DNA of 32,583 nucleotides from Alphaproteobacteria bacterium (GTDB lineage: Bacteria > Pseudomonadota > Alphaproteobacteria > Rhizobiales > Amorphaceae), in NCBI GenBank assembly GCA_030431335.1, contig JAUIJH010000048.1:1-32583 (forward strand), in the 5' to 3' direction. Every line of letters begins with the position of its first letter. Within the stretch, counting starts at the first letter, position 1. The notes below the pieces were generated by a model, which was given only the letters and a program-made list of their open reading frames with translations, was not told the origin of the DNA and did no database searches. A program made the position numbers and the translations under genes. Below, piece after piece: positions 16,179-23,988 of the stretch.

Positions 16179-16560
16179 CGGCTGATCGTCCAAAACTTTG
16201 GAGAGGGCGGTCCAGGCCAGTCGCTTCCTTACCCCGGCGGCGCCCGTTGCGCCACCGCCTCGGCGGCCGATGGCGGAGGAGGGCGCCGGCGACCCACAGG
16301 CGGAGCCTCTTTTCGCTTGCGGCGCCAGTCGAAATCGACCCATCTGGGCCCGCGTGGATTCGGCTTCTTGCCGTTCGGCGCAAACAATAAGCATGCCAGG
16401 AGGGAGTACCCTTCGACCACCATGTCCGCCGCACTCCTCCTCGAGCGGCCCTTGGCCGGCAACCGCCGGCGGCATCACGCGACACCGACGGTGCGGCCGG
16501 CGGGGCGTTCAGCGTTCCACGGGCGGCGCCCAAACCCCCCTTAAGACGAAAGGCCGGCGC
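16179..16560. other. 382-bp divergent intergenic region between Crp/Fnr and gadB
   Basis: It must carry promoters for both flanking genes. I see no clear FNR/CRP half-site pair or strong -10/-35 match. A 40-codon frame (16422-16544) has no well-spaced ribosome-binding site and low-complexity Arg/Pro composition, so I do not call it. AAAGG at about 16549 is the gadB ribosome-binding site. Confidence 0.5.
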
Positions 16561-17961
16561 ATGACGCTCTCCTCGCGCAACGAGCTCCGCTTCGACGTTC
16601 TCGATTCCACCTACGCCGCACGCGATCTCGCAAAACCCCTGCCCAAATACCTCTTCCCGGAGGACGAGCACGCGGCGCGCGACATCCTGCAGCTGGTGGA
16701 GGACGAATTGCTGCTGGACGGCAACGCGCGCCAGAACCTCGCCACCTTCTGCCAGACCTGGGAGGAGCCGGAGCTCCACCAGCTCATGAACACCGCCATC
16801 GATCGCAACATGATCGACAAGAGCGAATATCCCCAGGTGGCGGAGCTGGAGATCCGCTGCACGCACATGCTGGCGAACCTTTGGAACGCCGGCAAGGACG
16901 TGAACCCGATCGGCACGTCCACCATCGGGTCCTCCGAGGCGTGCATGCTGGGCGGCATGGCCGCCAAGTGGCGCTGGCGGGCCCGGCGCGCGGCCGCCGG
17001 CAAGCCCACCGACAAGCCCAACCTCGTGTGCGGCCCGGTCCAGGTGTGCTGGGAGAAATTCTGCCGCTACTGGGATATCGAGATGCGCCAGATCCCGATG
17101 GCGCCCGGCGCCTTCGAGATGGACGTGGACCGCATGCTCGCCGCCGTCGACGAGAACACCATCTGCGTCGTGCCCACCTTCGGCGTCACCTACACCGGCC
17201 ACTACGAATTCGTGGCGCCCATGGCCGAGGCGCTGGACAAGCTGCAGGCCGAGACCGGGCTCGACGTCGACATCCACGTGGACGCCGCCTCGGGCGGCTT
17301 CCTCGCGCCCTTCTGCGCGCCGGACATCGTTTGGGATTTCCGCCTGCCGCGGGTGAAGTCGATCTCCACCTCGGGCCACAAATACGGCCTCGCGCCTTTG
17401 GGCGTGGGCTGGATCGTGTGGCGCGACAAGGTGGACCTGCCGGACGAGCTGGTCTTCTCCGTGCCCTATCTCGGTGGGGAGGTGGGCACCTTCGCCATCA
17501 ACTTCTCCCGGCCCGCCGGCCAGGTGGTGGCGCAATACTACCTGTTCAACCGGCTCGGGCGGGACGGCTACCGCCGCGTGCACGAGGCCTGCTACGCGAC
17601 GGCCCAATTCCTCAGCGAGGAGCTCGCCAGGATGGGCCCGTTCGAGTTCCTCAACACCGGCGACCCGCAGACGGGCATCCCCGCCGTCTGCTTCCGCGTC
17701 AAGGAAGGCGCGTCGCTGCCCTATACGCTGTTCGACCTGTCGGCGAAGCTGCGCGAGCGGGGCTGGCAGGTGCCGGCGTTCAACCTGATCGACGAGGCGT
17801 CCGACATCACCGTGGTGCGCATCATGATCCGCCAGGGCGTCAGCCGCGACATGGCCCAGCTCCTCCTGGAAGACATCGCCCGCGCCATGGCCCATTTCGA
17901 GCGCCACCCCGTCAGCGTGCCGCTGACCGAGGAGGAGCACGGCGGCTACACCCACAACTGA
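16561..17961 (+). CDS. gadB: glutamate decarboxylase (PLP-dependent)
   Basis: Converts glutamate to GABA and CO2, consuming a cytosolic proton. The protein is 466 aa, the same length as E. coli GadB. Motifs: [25 protein letters not shown] (PLP-contacting Asp) and [15 protein letters not shown] with the Schiff-base Lys. [13 protein letters not shown] is also typical. The C-terminus YTHN places a histidine at position 465. In E. coli GadB, His465 caps the active site at neutral pH, so acid-gated activity is plausible. AAAGG is seven bases before the ATG. No gadC-like antiporter is adjacent. The divergent Crp/Fnr protein may regulate it. Confidence 0.95.
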   Translation: MTLSSRNELRFDVLDSTYAARDLAKPLPKYLFPEDEHAARDILQLVEDELLLDGNARQNLATFCQTWEEPELHQLMNTAIDRNMIDKSEYPQVAELEIRCTHMLANLWNAGKDVNPIGTSTIGSSEACMLGGMAAKWRWRARRAAAGKPTDKPNLVCGPVQVCWEKFCRYWDIEMRQIPMAPGAFEMDVDRMLAAVDENTICVVPTFGVTYTGHYEFVAPMAEALDKLQAETGLDVDIHVDAASGGFLAPFCAPDIVWDFRLPRVKSISTSGHKYGLAPLGVGWIVWRDKVDLPDELVFSVPYLGGEVGTFAINFSRPAGQVVAQYYLFNRLGRDGYRRVHEACYATAQFLSEELARMGPFEFLNTGDPQTGIPAVCFRVKEGASLPYTLFDLSAKLRERGWQVPAFNLIDEASDITVVRIMIRQGVSRDMAQLLLEDIARAMAHFERHPVSVPLTEEEHGGYTHN

Positions 17962-17965
17962 GCCA

Positions 17966-18000
17966 GGCCTCGCTGGTTCGCGGCGCGAGGCCGGCCTCGC
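17966..18000 (+). terminator. hairpin/palindrome downstream of gadB
   Basis: GGCCTCGC (17966-17973) pairs with GCGAGGCC (17985-17992). That arm also belongs to a perfect 16-bp palindrome GCGAGGCCGGCCTCGC (17985-18000). Two alternative stems are possible just 4 bp after the gadB stop. There is no T-run, so termination is only probable. Confidence 0.5.
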
Positions 18001-18114
18001 ACCGCATGGGTGGGCTGCAACGACCGCCCCTTCCATGCCAAGCTGGCCCGGACCGGGCGGCGACGGTCCCCTCCGGGGGATCGTTTCCGCCGCCTTTCCG
18101 ACAACGAGCGCGCC

Positions 18115-19281
18115 ATGAAGATCAAGTCCGTCAAGAGCCACGTCCTGTCCTACGATCTGGACGAGGAGCTCGGTTACTCGCAGCAATATTACGCCCGGCG
18201 CACCGCCCACCTGGTGGCGGTCGAGACGGACGACGGGCTGGTCGGCTGGGGCGAATGCTTCGGTCCGGGCAACGTGGCGCTGGCCAACAAGGTGATCGTC
18301 GAACAGGTGATCGCGCCGATGGTGGTGGGCGAGAGCGCGTTCGATCGCGAGCGCCTGTGGCACAAGGTCTATAACCTCCTGCGCGACCACGGCCAGAAAG
18401 GGATGCCGATGCAGGCGCTGTCCGGCGTCGACATCGCGCTGTGGGACCTCTTCGGCAAGGTCACCGGCCAGCCGCTCTACAACCTCGTGGGCGGGCGCTG
18501 CCGCGAGCGGATCGCGGTCTACGGCTACGGCATGATGCTGCGCCGCGATACCGCGGGGCTCGCCGCAAGGTTCGCCGCCGAGGCCGCCGAGATCGAGGCC
18601 GCCGGCTTTCGCGCCACCAAGATGAAGGTCGGCCTCGGCCCCAAGGCGGACATCGAGCTGGTCCGCGCGGTTCGCGCCAGCCTCGGCGAGGACACCCGCC
18701 TCATGGTCGACGCCAACCACTGCTACACGACGCCCGATGCCCTCTATGTGGGCCGGGCGATGGACGAACTCGACATCTACTGGTTCGAGGAGCCCGTCGC
18801 CCCCGAGGAGGACCAGGCCGGCTACGCCGAGCTGCGCCGCACGCTGCGGACCAACATTTCCGGCGGCGAGGCCGAGTTCAGCCGCTGGGGCTGGCGGCCC
18901 CTCCTGGAAAACCGCTGCCTCGACATCGCCCAGCCCGAGGTCTGCGCCCTCGGCGGCATCAGCGAGTATTTGAAGGTGCTCGCCATGGCCCACGCCCATT
19001 TCACCCCCGTCATCAACCATGTGTGGGGGTCGGCGGTGGCGGTGGCGACCAACATGCACCTCCTGGCCGCGATGCCGCACATGCCCGGCGGGCTCCATCC
19101 CTTCGAGCCGATGCTCGAATTCGACACCACGCCCAACCTGTTCCGCGACGAGATGCTGCGCGAGCCGCTCGACATCCAGCAACAGGTGAAGGACAGCGGC
19201 GGCTGGGTCGCGCTGCCGAAAGGTCCCGGCCACGGCGCGGTGCCGGACCCCGATTTCCTCGATCGCTACCGTATCGCCTGA
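18115..19281 (+). CDS. enolase-superfamily enzyme, mandelate racemase/muconate-lactonizing type
   Basis: A 388-aa (beta/alpha)7-beta barrel enzyme that would abstract the alpha-proton of a carboxylate. Ligands are in family register: K169-x-K171 (TKMKVG), D199 (MVDANH), E225 (WFEEP), E252 (SGGEAEF) and H302 (INHVWG). This set and spacing resemble mandelate racemase (K164/K166, D195, E221, E247, H297). The residue that usually pairs with the catalytic His, an Asp, appears as Glu275 (AQPEVCALGGI). An acid-sugar dehydratase or racemase is likely; the substrate is not identifiable. It stands alone after the gadB terminator. The ATG fits the family N-terminus (MKIKSVKSHVL), but I see no clear Shine-Dalgarno. 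Confidence 0.88.
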   Translation: MKIKSVKSHVLSYDLDEELGYSQQYYARRTAHLVAVETDDGLVGWGECFGPGNVALANKVIVEQVIAPMVVGESAFDRERLWHKVYNLLRDHGQKGMPMQALSGVDIALWDLFGKVTGQPLYNLVGGRCRERIAVYGYGMMLRRDTAGLAARFAAEAAEIEAAGFRATKMKVGLGPKADIELVRAVRASLGEDTRLMVDANHCYTTPDALYVGRAMDELDIYWFEEPVAPEEDQAGYAELRRTLRTNISGGEAEFSRWGWRPLLENRCLDIAQPEVCALGGISEYLKVLAMAHAHFTPVINHVWGSAVAVATNMHLLAAMPHMPGGLHPFEPMLEFDTTPNLFRDEMLREPLDIQQQVKDSGGWVALPKGPGHGAVPDPDFLDRYRIA

Positions 19282-19303
19282 CCGCGGCGCGTCGGCGGGC
19301 GGC

Positions 19304-19987
19304 TCAGAAGGGGAGCGCCGCCCCATGGCGGTCGAAGAAGCCGCCGCTGTGTTCGGGCCCGAGCCGTTCCAGGCCCGCCAGGAGGTCCCTTGCCGCCTCG
19401 TCCGGCGACAGCACCGCGAGGCCGAACTTGGCGAACGGCCGCGACAGCCCCGTCGACACCGTGCCCGGGTGCAAAGCCACGCAGATCGCCTCGCGATGGG
19501 TGCGCCGCAGCTCGATCGCGGCGGTGCGCACGATCTGGTTGAGGGCGGCCTTGGACGCGCGGTAGCTGACCCATCCCCCCAGCCCGTTGTCGCCGATGCT
19601 GCCGACCTTCGCCGACAGGCTCGCGAACACGCTGCGCCCCTCGCGCGGGAGGAGGGGCAGGAAATGCTTCATCAGCAGCGCGGGGCCGATGGCGTTGATC
19701 GCGAACGCGCGCGCCATGACGCCGGGGTCCACCGTCTTGAACGTCTTTTCGGGCTGCATCGCCACGTCGGAGAGGAGCCCGGTCGCATCGAACACCAGGC
19801 GCGGCGTGCCGCGTTGCGCGACGTGGCGCGCCGCCTCCGCGATGGTGGCCTCTTCCAGGAGATCGATCGCCGGTACCGACCGGCGCGACAGGCCGATGAT
19901 CTCGGCCCCGTCGCCACCTTGTGCGAGCGCTGCCGTCAGCGCTCCGCCGATGCCCCCCGTCGCGCCGATGACGATTGCCAGATCCAC
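19304..19987 (-). CDS. short-chain dehydrogenase/reductase, CsgA/C-factor-like
   Basis: An NAD(P)-binding Rossmann enzyme of 227 aa. Motifs: the cofactor loop GATGGIGGAL, NAIGPALLMKHFLPLL, the Ser of SLSAKVGSIGD and catalytic WVSYRASKAALNQ (YxxxK). The shape, including HPGTVSTGLSRPF and a late G-G-x-F-D segment, is that of CsgA-type SDRs often near photolyase or stress genes. The GTG at 19987 follows GGGAGG by about five bases and begins directly at the Rossmann strand (VDLAIVIGATGG). The upstream extension to 20050 is not family-like. It lies 94 bp downstream of the diguanylate cyclase in the same direction. Confidence 0.88.
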   Translation of the reverse strand: MDLAIVIGATGGIGGALTAALAQGGDGAEIIGLSRRSVPAIDLLEEATIAEAARHVAQRGTPRLVFDATGLLSDVAMQPEKTFKTVDPGVMARAFAINAIGPALLMKHFLPLLPREGRSVFASLSAKVGSIGDNGLGGWVSYRASKAALNQIVRTAAIELRRTHREAICVALHPGTVSTGLSRPFAKFGLAVLSPDEAARDLLAGLERLGPEHSGGFFDRHGAALPF

Positions 19988-20081
19988 GCGCCCTCCCGCC
20001 GTCGCGGCGATCCGCGTGCCGCCGTCGTCCGAGGCGGCGCGGCCCGCCATCCGCCCGACCGTGATTTCCGGTGCGGCAGCC

Positions 20082-21167
20082 TCAGTAGGCGGGGCCCGCC
20101 ATGATCTCTTCCGTCAGCGCCGCCAGGCGCCGCTCGTCCACCTGGTCGGCGAAGGGCAGCGTGCGCCCGGTCGCGGCGAGCGTGGCGGCATCGGTGGCGC
20201 CGGCGATCATGACCCGGTTCCGCCCCGACTGCTTGGCCGAATAGAGCGCGGTGTCGGCCAGCTTGCACCAGATCGGAACGGTGGACACGACGGGGTTGAG
20301 CGCGGCGACGCCGAAGCTCGCGTTGACCCGCAGCTGCGGCAGGTCGTCGAAGCGGATCGCCGCGATCGCGCGCCGCAACGCGTCGAACCTCGCCACGGCG
20401 CCATGGAGGTCGGCGTCCGCGATCATCAACGCGAACTCCTCGCCGCCGAGCCGGCCGAACTGCGCCGTTTCGCCGAGAACATCGCGGCATGTCTGGGCGA
20501 CCGCCTGCAGCACGCGGTCACCCACGGGGTGGCCGAAGCTGTCGTTGATCGCCTTGAAATGATCGAGGTCGAGGATGGATAGCACCGCGCCCGTGCCGCG
20601 GCCCCGGTAGTGGTCGAGCACGGCTTCGAGCCGCTTGAGAAATGGCGCGCGCGACATGAAGCCCGTCATCTCGTCGATGGCGGCCCGCTCGCGCAGCTCC
20701 ATCTCGCGCACCACGCACCCGGCGAGCTCGGTGAGGACGCTCAGCTCCTCGTGCGAAAAGGTGCGCGGCTCGAAGCCGACGGCGCACAGCGTGCCGACCT
20801 GGTAGCCGTCGGGCAGGATCAGCGGCGCGCCGGCATAGCTGCGCACGCAAGGCTCGCCCACCACGACGGGATTGTTGCAGAACCGGGGGTCGCTCAACGC
20901 ATCGGTGACGACGGTCGGTTGGCGATGGCGGATCGACACGACGCAGAACGACCGCTCGAGCGTTGTCTCGGTGACGTCGAAACCCTGGATCGACTTGAAC
21001 CACTGCCGATCCTCGTCGATCAGCGAGACCGCCGAAACGGGCACGCGCAACGACATCTTCACAAGCTTCGTGATGTGGTCGAACGCACGCTCGCGCGGCG
21101 TATCAAAGATGTTGAGACGCCGTGCTGCCGCCAGCCGCGCCTCGTCGTCGATCAGCTTGTCTTCCAA
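20082..21167 (-). CDS. GAF-GGDEF diguanylate cyclase
   Basis: A 361-aa cytosolic signalling enzyme that would make cyclic di-GMP. The N-terminal sequence DEARLAAARRLNIFDTPRERAFD and the following ~150 residues form a GAF sensor of the type found in many such cyclases. GGDEF domain: ~165-335, with LDLDHFKAINDSFGHPVGD and an intact active-site GRLGGEEFALM (GGEEF at 241-245). No RxxD inhibitory site stands at the expected place before GGEEF, so product feedback is probably absent. An in-frame TGA lies just upstream and the only plausible initiator is a TTG at 21167, an uncommon start that could keep expression low. No transmembrane segment is visible. Confidence 0.9.
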   Translation of the reverse strand: MEDKLIDDEARLAAARRLNIFDTPRERAFDHITKLVKMSLRVPVSAVSLIDEDRQWFKSIQGFDVTETTLERSFCVVSIRHRQPTVVTDALSDPRFCNNPVVVGEPCVRSYAGAPLILPDGYQVGTLCAVGFEPRTFSHEELSVLTELAGCVVREMELRERAAIDEMTGFMSRAPFLKRLEAVLDHYRGRGTGAVLSILDLDHFKAINDSFGHPVGDRVLQAVAQTCRDVLGETAQFGRLGGEEFALMIADADLHGAVARFDALRRAIAAIRFDDLPQLRVNASFGVAALNPVVSTVPIWCKLADTALYSAKQSGRNRVMIAGATDAATLAATGRTLPFADQVDERRLAALTEEIMAGPAY

Positions 21168-21373
21168 AGCGGAACGAGACCCCCGTTCATTGGGCGAAGA
21201 CGCTCAAAAAATCATAGCGGATGTGGAACCGCCCGTCACCGCCTGCAAGTGGTCGCCATCCCCGATCCGTCCTGCCGGACGGGCCTCACCGCCCGGCGCT
21301 CGAGCATCGATGGTGGCAGGTTGCCTGGCATCCGTCGCCCGAAATCTCTTCAAGGACCAGAAAAAAGACCAAA

Positions 21374-21400
21374 CAAAAATAGCCGCTTAAGCGAGAGGCT
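21374..21400 (-). terminator. candidate terminator of the pterin/catabolic operon
   Basis: On the minus strand AGCC-TCT-CGC-TTAA-GCG-GGCT, sharing bases at the stem, forms a bulged hairpin followed by ATTTTTG. It lies 26 bp after the stop of the FolM-like gene. The stem is short, so confidence is moderate. Confidence 0.5.
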
Positions 21401-21425
21401 GGCGCCGGCGTTGCGGCGCGAACGT

Positions 21426-22184
21426 TCAGCCGGGCCGCAAATCCGCGTTGCCGAAGCCCAGAAGGCGCTGGCCGCTGTCGACGGGCAGCACGTGGCCGGT
21501 CACGTGGCGCGCGGAGGCGAGGTAGAGCACGGCGCGTGCGATGTCGGCCGCGCCGAGCCCTGCGCCCAGCGGCGTCAGCGCCTGGCGCGCGGCGAACTCG
21601 GCCTCGCTCTGGCCGCCGCTCGGCAGCACCAGGCCGGGCGCGACGGCGTTGACGCGGATCGCCGGGGCGAGCTCCAGCGCCGCGAGCCGCGTCGCCTGCG
21701 CCAGCGCCGCCTTGGAGGTGAAGTAGCTGAAATAGTGGGGCGAGGGCGCGTCGAGCTGCACGTCGAGCATGTTGACGATGGCCCCTCCGGCCGCGCCGAA
21801 CGCCGCCGGGCCCTGCGCCGCGAACGCCTGCATCAACAGCACCGGCGCGGCGAAATTCACCGCGCCGAGCCGCGCGAGCCCCTCGCCGGTGAGGGTCGCC
21901 AGGCTGTCGGCCGTATAGGCCGACGCCGAGTTGACGAGGAGGGTGACCGGCCCCAGCGCCGCCGCCTCGGCCATCAGCGCGGCGGGCGCGCCGGCGTCGG
22001 CAAGGTCGCAGCCGATGGCGACGGCGCGTCCCCCCTCGGCCTCGATCGCCGCCGCCAGCCCCTGCGCGTGCCCGCGCGAGGCGTTGTAGTGCAGCGCGAG
22101 GGCGTACCCCTCGCCGGCCAGCGCCTCGGCGATGGCGCGGCCGAGGCGCTGGCCCGCGCCGGTGACGAGGGCCGTGCCCGTCAT
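21426..22184 (-). CDS. short-chain dehydrogenase, pteridine-reductase/FolM-like
   Basis: A 252-aa Rossmann reductase. The N-terminus TALVTGAGQRLGRAIAEAL with HYNASRG fits pteridine reductases (PTR1, FolM). There the Arg after TGA and the HYNxS motif contact NADPH phosphate. Further motifs are LVNSASAYTADSL, VNMLDVQLDAPSP and YFSYFTSKAALAQ with Tyr-xxx-Lys. The C-terminus (ITGHVLPVDSGQRL-like) is typical. The ATG overlaps the stop of the upstream pterin-fold gene (ATGA). The likely role is reduction of a dihydropterin or dihydromonapterin made by the neighbouring gene products; this is inferred from context and N-terminal motifs. It is last gene of the seven-gene run. Confidence 0.82.
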   Translation of the reverse strand: MTGTALVTGAGQRLGRAIAEALAGEGYALALHYNASRGHAQGLAAAIEAEGGRAVAIGCDLADAGAPAALMAEAAALGPVTLLVNSASAYTADSLATLTGEGLARLGAVNFAAPVLLMQAFAAQGPAAFGAAGGAIVNMLDVQLDAPSPHYFSYFTSKAALAQATRLAALELAPAIRVNAVAPGLVLPSGGQSEAEFAARQALTPLGAGLGAADIARAVLYLASARHVTGHVLPVDSGQRLLGFGNADLRPG

Positions 22185-23092
22185 GACAGGTCGAGCCGGA
22201 TGTCCTGGGTGTCGAGCACCGGCTGCACGCGCGCCGCCTCGTGGCTGCGGATGAGGTTCACCTTGGACAGCATCGCCAGCGCCGCGAACAGCGTTTCGGC
22301 CGAGCGCACCTCGTCGGCGAACATCGCCACCGGGGAGGCGAGCGTCACGCACACCGGCCAGCCGAGGGTGCGGAAGCGGAACGCCTGCAGCGTCGCCTCC
22401 ACCTGGTGGCGGATGCGGCGCGGCCCGTCCGGCAGCGCGTGGTAGTAGCCGACGCCCATGCCCGGATCGACCCAGATCCGCTCCACGCCCTGCGCCACCG
22501 CCATCGCGCTCGCGCCCTCCAGGTAGCGCCGCTGCGCCTCCACCAGCTCGTCGCGCGAGGGCGGGTCGGTCTCCGAGCGGCCGTGCTCGCCGGGCGTGTA
22601 GCACAAGATCACGCCCGCCTCGTGCCGCGCGATCATGCGGAAGAAGGCCGGATCGTCGATCCGCCCGGTGAGGTTGACGATGCCGGCGCCCTCGGCGAGC
22701 GCCGCCTCCGCCACCTCGGGCAGATAGGTGTCCACCGAGGCGAGGATGCCGTCCGCCGCCAGCGCCCGCACCACCGGCAGCAGCAGCGAGCTTTGCCCGT
22801 GCGCATCCACCCTCGCGGTGCCGACGCCGGTGGATTCGGCGCCGATATCGATCACCGCCGCGCCGTCGAGCACCATCTTGCGTGCCCGCCGCACCGCCTG
22901 CTCCAGGCTGAGCGCGATGCTCTCCCGGTAGGAGCTATCGCGCGACAGGTTGATCACGCCCATCTGGTAGGCGCGATCCTCGAATGTGCGGCCGAAGCGC
23001 GGGAAGGAGAACGAGCGCACCGGCGCCTCGATCGCGTCGCGATTGGCCTGCCACAGCGGCATGAGAAAGTCGGGTCCGATCATCGAACTCAT
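22181..23092 (-). CDS. divergent dihydropteroate-synthase-like (pterin-binding fold) protein
   Basis: A 303-aa pterin-binding TIM barrel, about 20-30 residues longer than FolP at the N-terminus. Retained: MGVINLS (44-50), VIDIGAEST (80-88), the Asp of SVDT (119-122), Asn140, DPGMGVG (209-215) and IRSH (281-284). These correspond to the pterin-contacting Asp, Asn, Asp and Arg/His of FolP. Lost: the loop-1 TPDSFSDGG, replaced by SRDSSYRES; the RP of STRPG, replaced by GV; and the SRKS lysine motif, replaced by ASPVAM near 252-257. Those elements hold p-aminobenzoate and pyrophosphate, so ordinary dihydropteroate synthesis is doubtful. The ATG overlaps the folK stop. Confidence 0.82.
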   Translation of the reverse strand: MSSMIGPDFLMPLWQANRDAIEAPVRSFSFPRFGRTFEDRAYQMGVINLSRDSSYRESIALSLEQAVRRARKMVLDGAAVIDIGAESTGVGTARVDAHGQSSLLLPVVRALAADGILASVDTYLPEVAEAALAEGAGIVNLTGRIDDPAFFRMIARHEAGVILCYTPGEHGRSETDPPSRDELVEAQRRYLEGASAMAVAQGVERIWVDPGMGVGYYHALPDGPRRIRHQVEATLQAFRFRTLGWPVCVTLASPVAMFADEVRSAETLFAALAMLSKVNLIRSHEAARVQPVLDTQDIRLDLS

Positions 23093-23601
23093 CGCCAGTC
23101 CTTCGAGATGGCCACCACGTCCTCGATGTCGTGGAGCGGCAGCGCGGCCAGGAGGTTCGCCACCGTCTGGCCGGTCACGGGGTCGACCGCGCCGGGCGCG
23201 ATGTCCGCCAGCGGGCGCAGCACGAAGCGGCGCTGGCGCATCATCGGGTGCGGGATGGTGAGGCGAGGGGTCTCCATGATCAGCCCGCCATAGAACAGGA
23301 GGTCGAGGTCGAGCGTGCGCGGGCCCCAGGCGACGGTGCGCGTGCGCTGGTGCGCGGCCTCGATCTCCTGCAGCGCGTCGAGCAGCGCCTCGGGCGTCAA
23401 CTCGGTCCGCAGCTCCACGGCGGCGTTGTAGTAGGGCTCCTGGCCGCCGGGCCCGCCCACCGGCGCCGTCTCGTAGAGGCGCGACATGGCGCACACGGCG
23501 ACGCCATCGGTCCGGTCGAGCCGGCGCACCGCATCGCGAAAGGTTCTCAGCCGGTTGCCGAGATTGGCGCCGAACGCCACGAACGCGCGGGTTTCGCTCA
23601 C
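23089..23601 (-). CDS. folK: 2-amino-4-hydroxy-6-hydroxymethyldihydropteridine pyrophosphokinase (HPPK)
   Basis: A 170-aa cytosolic kinase that pyrophosphorylates 6-hydroxymethyl-dihydropterin from ATP, the step before dihydropteroate synthase. It looks fully canonical: FGANLGNR, SRLYETAPVGGPGGQEPYYN, the RTVAWGPRTLDLDLLFYGG metal/ATP loop and IPHPMMRQRRFVLRPLADIAP. It starts with GTG overlapping the folB stop (GTGA) and ends overlapping the DHPS-like start (ATGA). It is thus translationally fused into the operon. Its intact active site argues that a real pterin pyrophosphate is made. Confidence 0.95.
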   Translation of the reverse strand: MSETRAFVAFGANLGNRLRTFRDAVRRLDRTDGVAVCAMSRLYETAPVGGPGGQEPYYNAAVELRTELTPEALLDALQEIEAAHQRTRTVAWGPRTLDLDLLFYGGLIMETPRLTIPHPMMRQRRFVLRPLADIAPGAVDPVTGQTVANLLAALPLHDIEDVVAISKDWR

Positions 23602-23978
23602 GGCGCGGCGTCCCCCTGGCGGCCTTCGATGGTGATGCCCACCCCGTCGGCCATCGGATAGATGTCGGCCTTCATGACGCTGACCCGCGCGTGGATCACC
23701 CGGCTGTCCTCCAAGGCCTTGCCGAGGATGCGCTCGGCCAGCGTTTCGACCAGCGCGATGTGCTCCGATCCCTGCGACAGCGCCACCGCATAGTCGACGA
23801 CCGGCGCATACGACACGTAGCCGCCGCCCAGGCGCACCGCGGCGGGCACATTCATTTCCACGTCGATCACCACGTCCTGGCGTGCGCCGCGCTCCGCGTC
23901 GAACACACCGATGAAGAAAGGCAGGCGCAGGCCCGCGATGCGGATCGTGTCGGTGCCATCCCGGCCCCTGCCGCTCAT
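23598..23978 (-). CDS. folB: dihydroneopterin aldolase
   Basis: A 126-aa enzyme that cleaves or epimerises dihydroneopterin to give 6-hydroxymethyl-dihydropterin. Key FolB features are present: FFIGVFDAERGARQDVVIDV (substrate-binding Glu region), VSYAPVVDYA (Tyr), the LVETLAERI helix, and VMKADIYPMADGVGITIE with the catalytic Lys. The usual KP is KA here, a mild variation. The ATG at 23978 lies 10 bp after the arylmalonate-decarboxylase-like stop and has a weak Shine-Dalgarno, suggesting coupling to that gene. Confidence 0.9.
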   Translation of the reverse strand: MSGRGRDGTDTIRIAGLRLPFFIGVFDAERGARQDVVIDVEMNVPAAVRLGGGYVSYAPVVDYAVALSQGSEHIALVETLAERILGKALEDSRVIHARVSVMKADIYPMADGVGITIEGRQGDAAP

Positions 23979-23988
23979 GCCCGGGTGG

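Noticed and set aside
16422-16544. Small 40-codon frame upstream of gadB as a leader peptide
   Set aside because: The GGAGGG is too far from the ATG and the peptide is Arg/Pro-rich without similarity to anything I know.
16165-19326. A 1053-codon open frame on the minus strand, antisense to gadB and the enolase-superfamily gene
   Set aside because: Its His/Arg/Gly/Ala-rich translation is the usual mirror of high-GC genes, while both plus-strand frames have intact family motifs.
21267-21282. CCGTCC-TGCC-GGACGG hairpin as a terminator
   Set aside because: It is short, has no T-run and lies in the leader region of the diguanylate cyclase; the hairpin at 21374-21400 is a better candidate.
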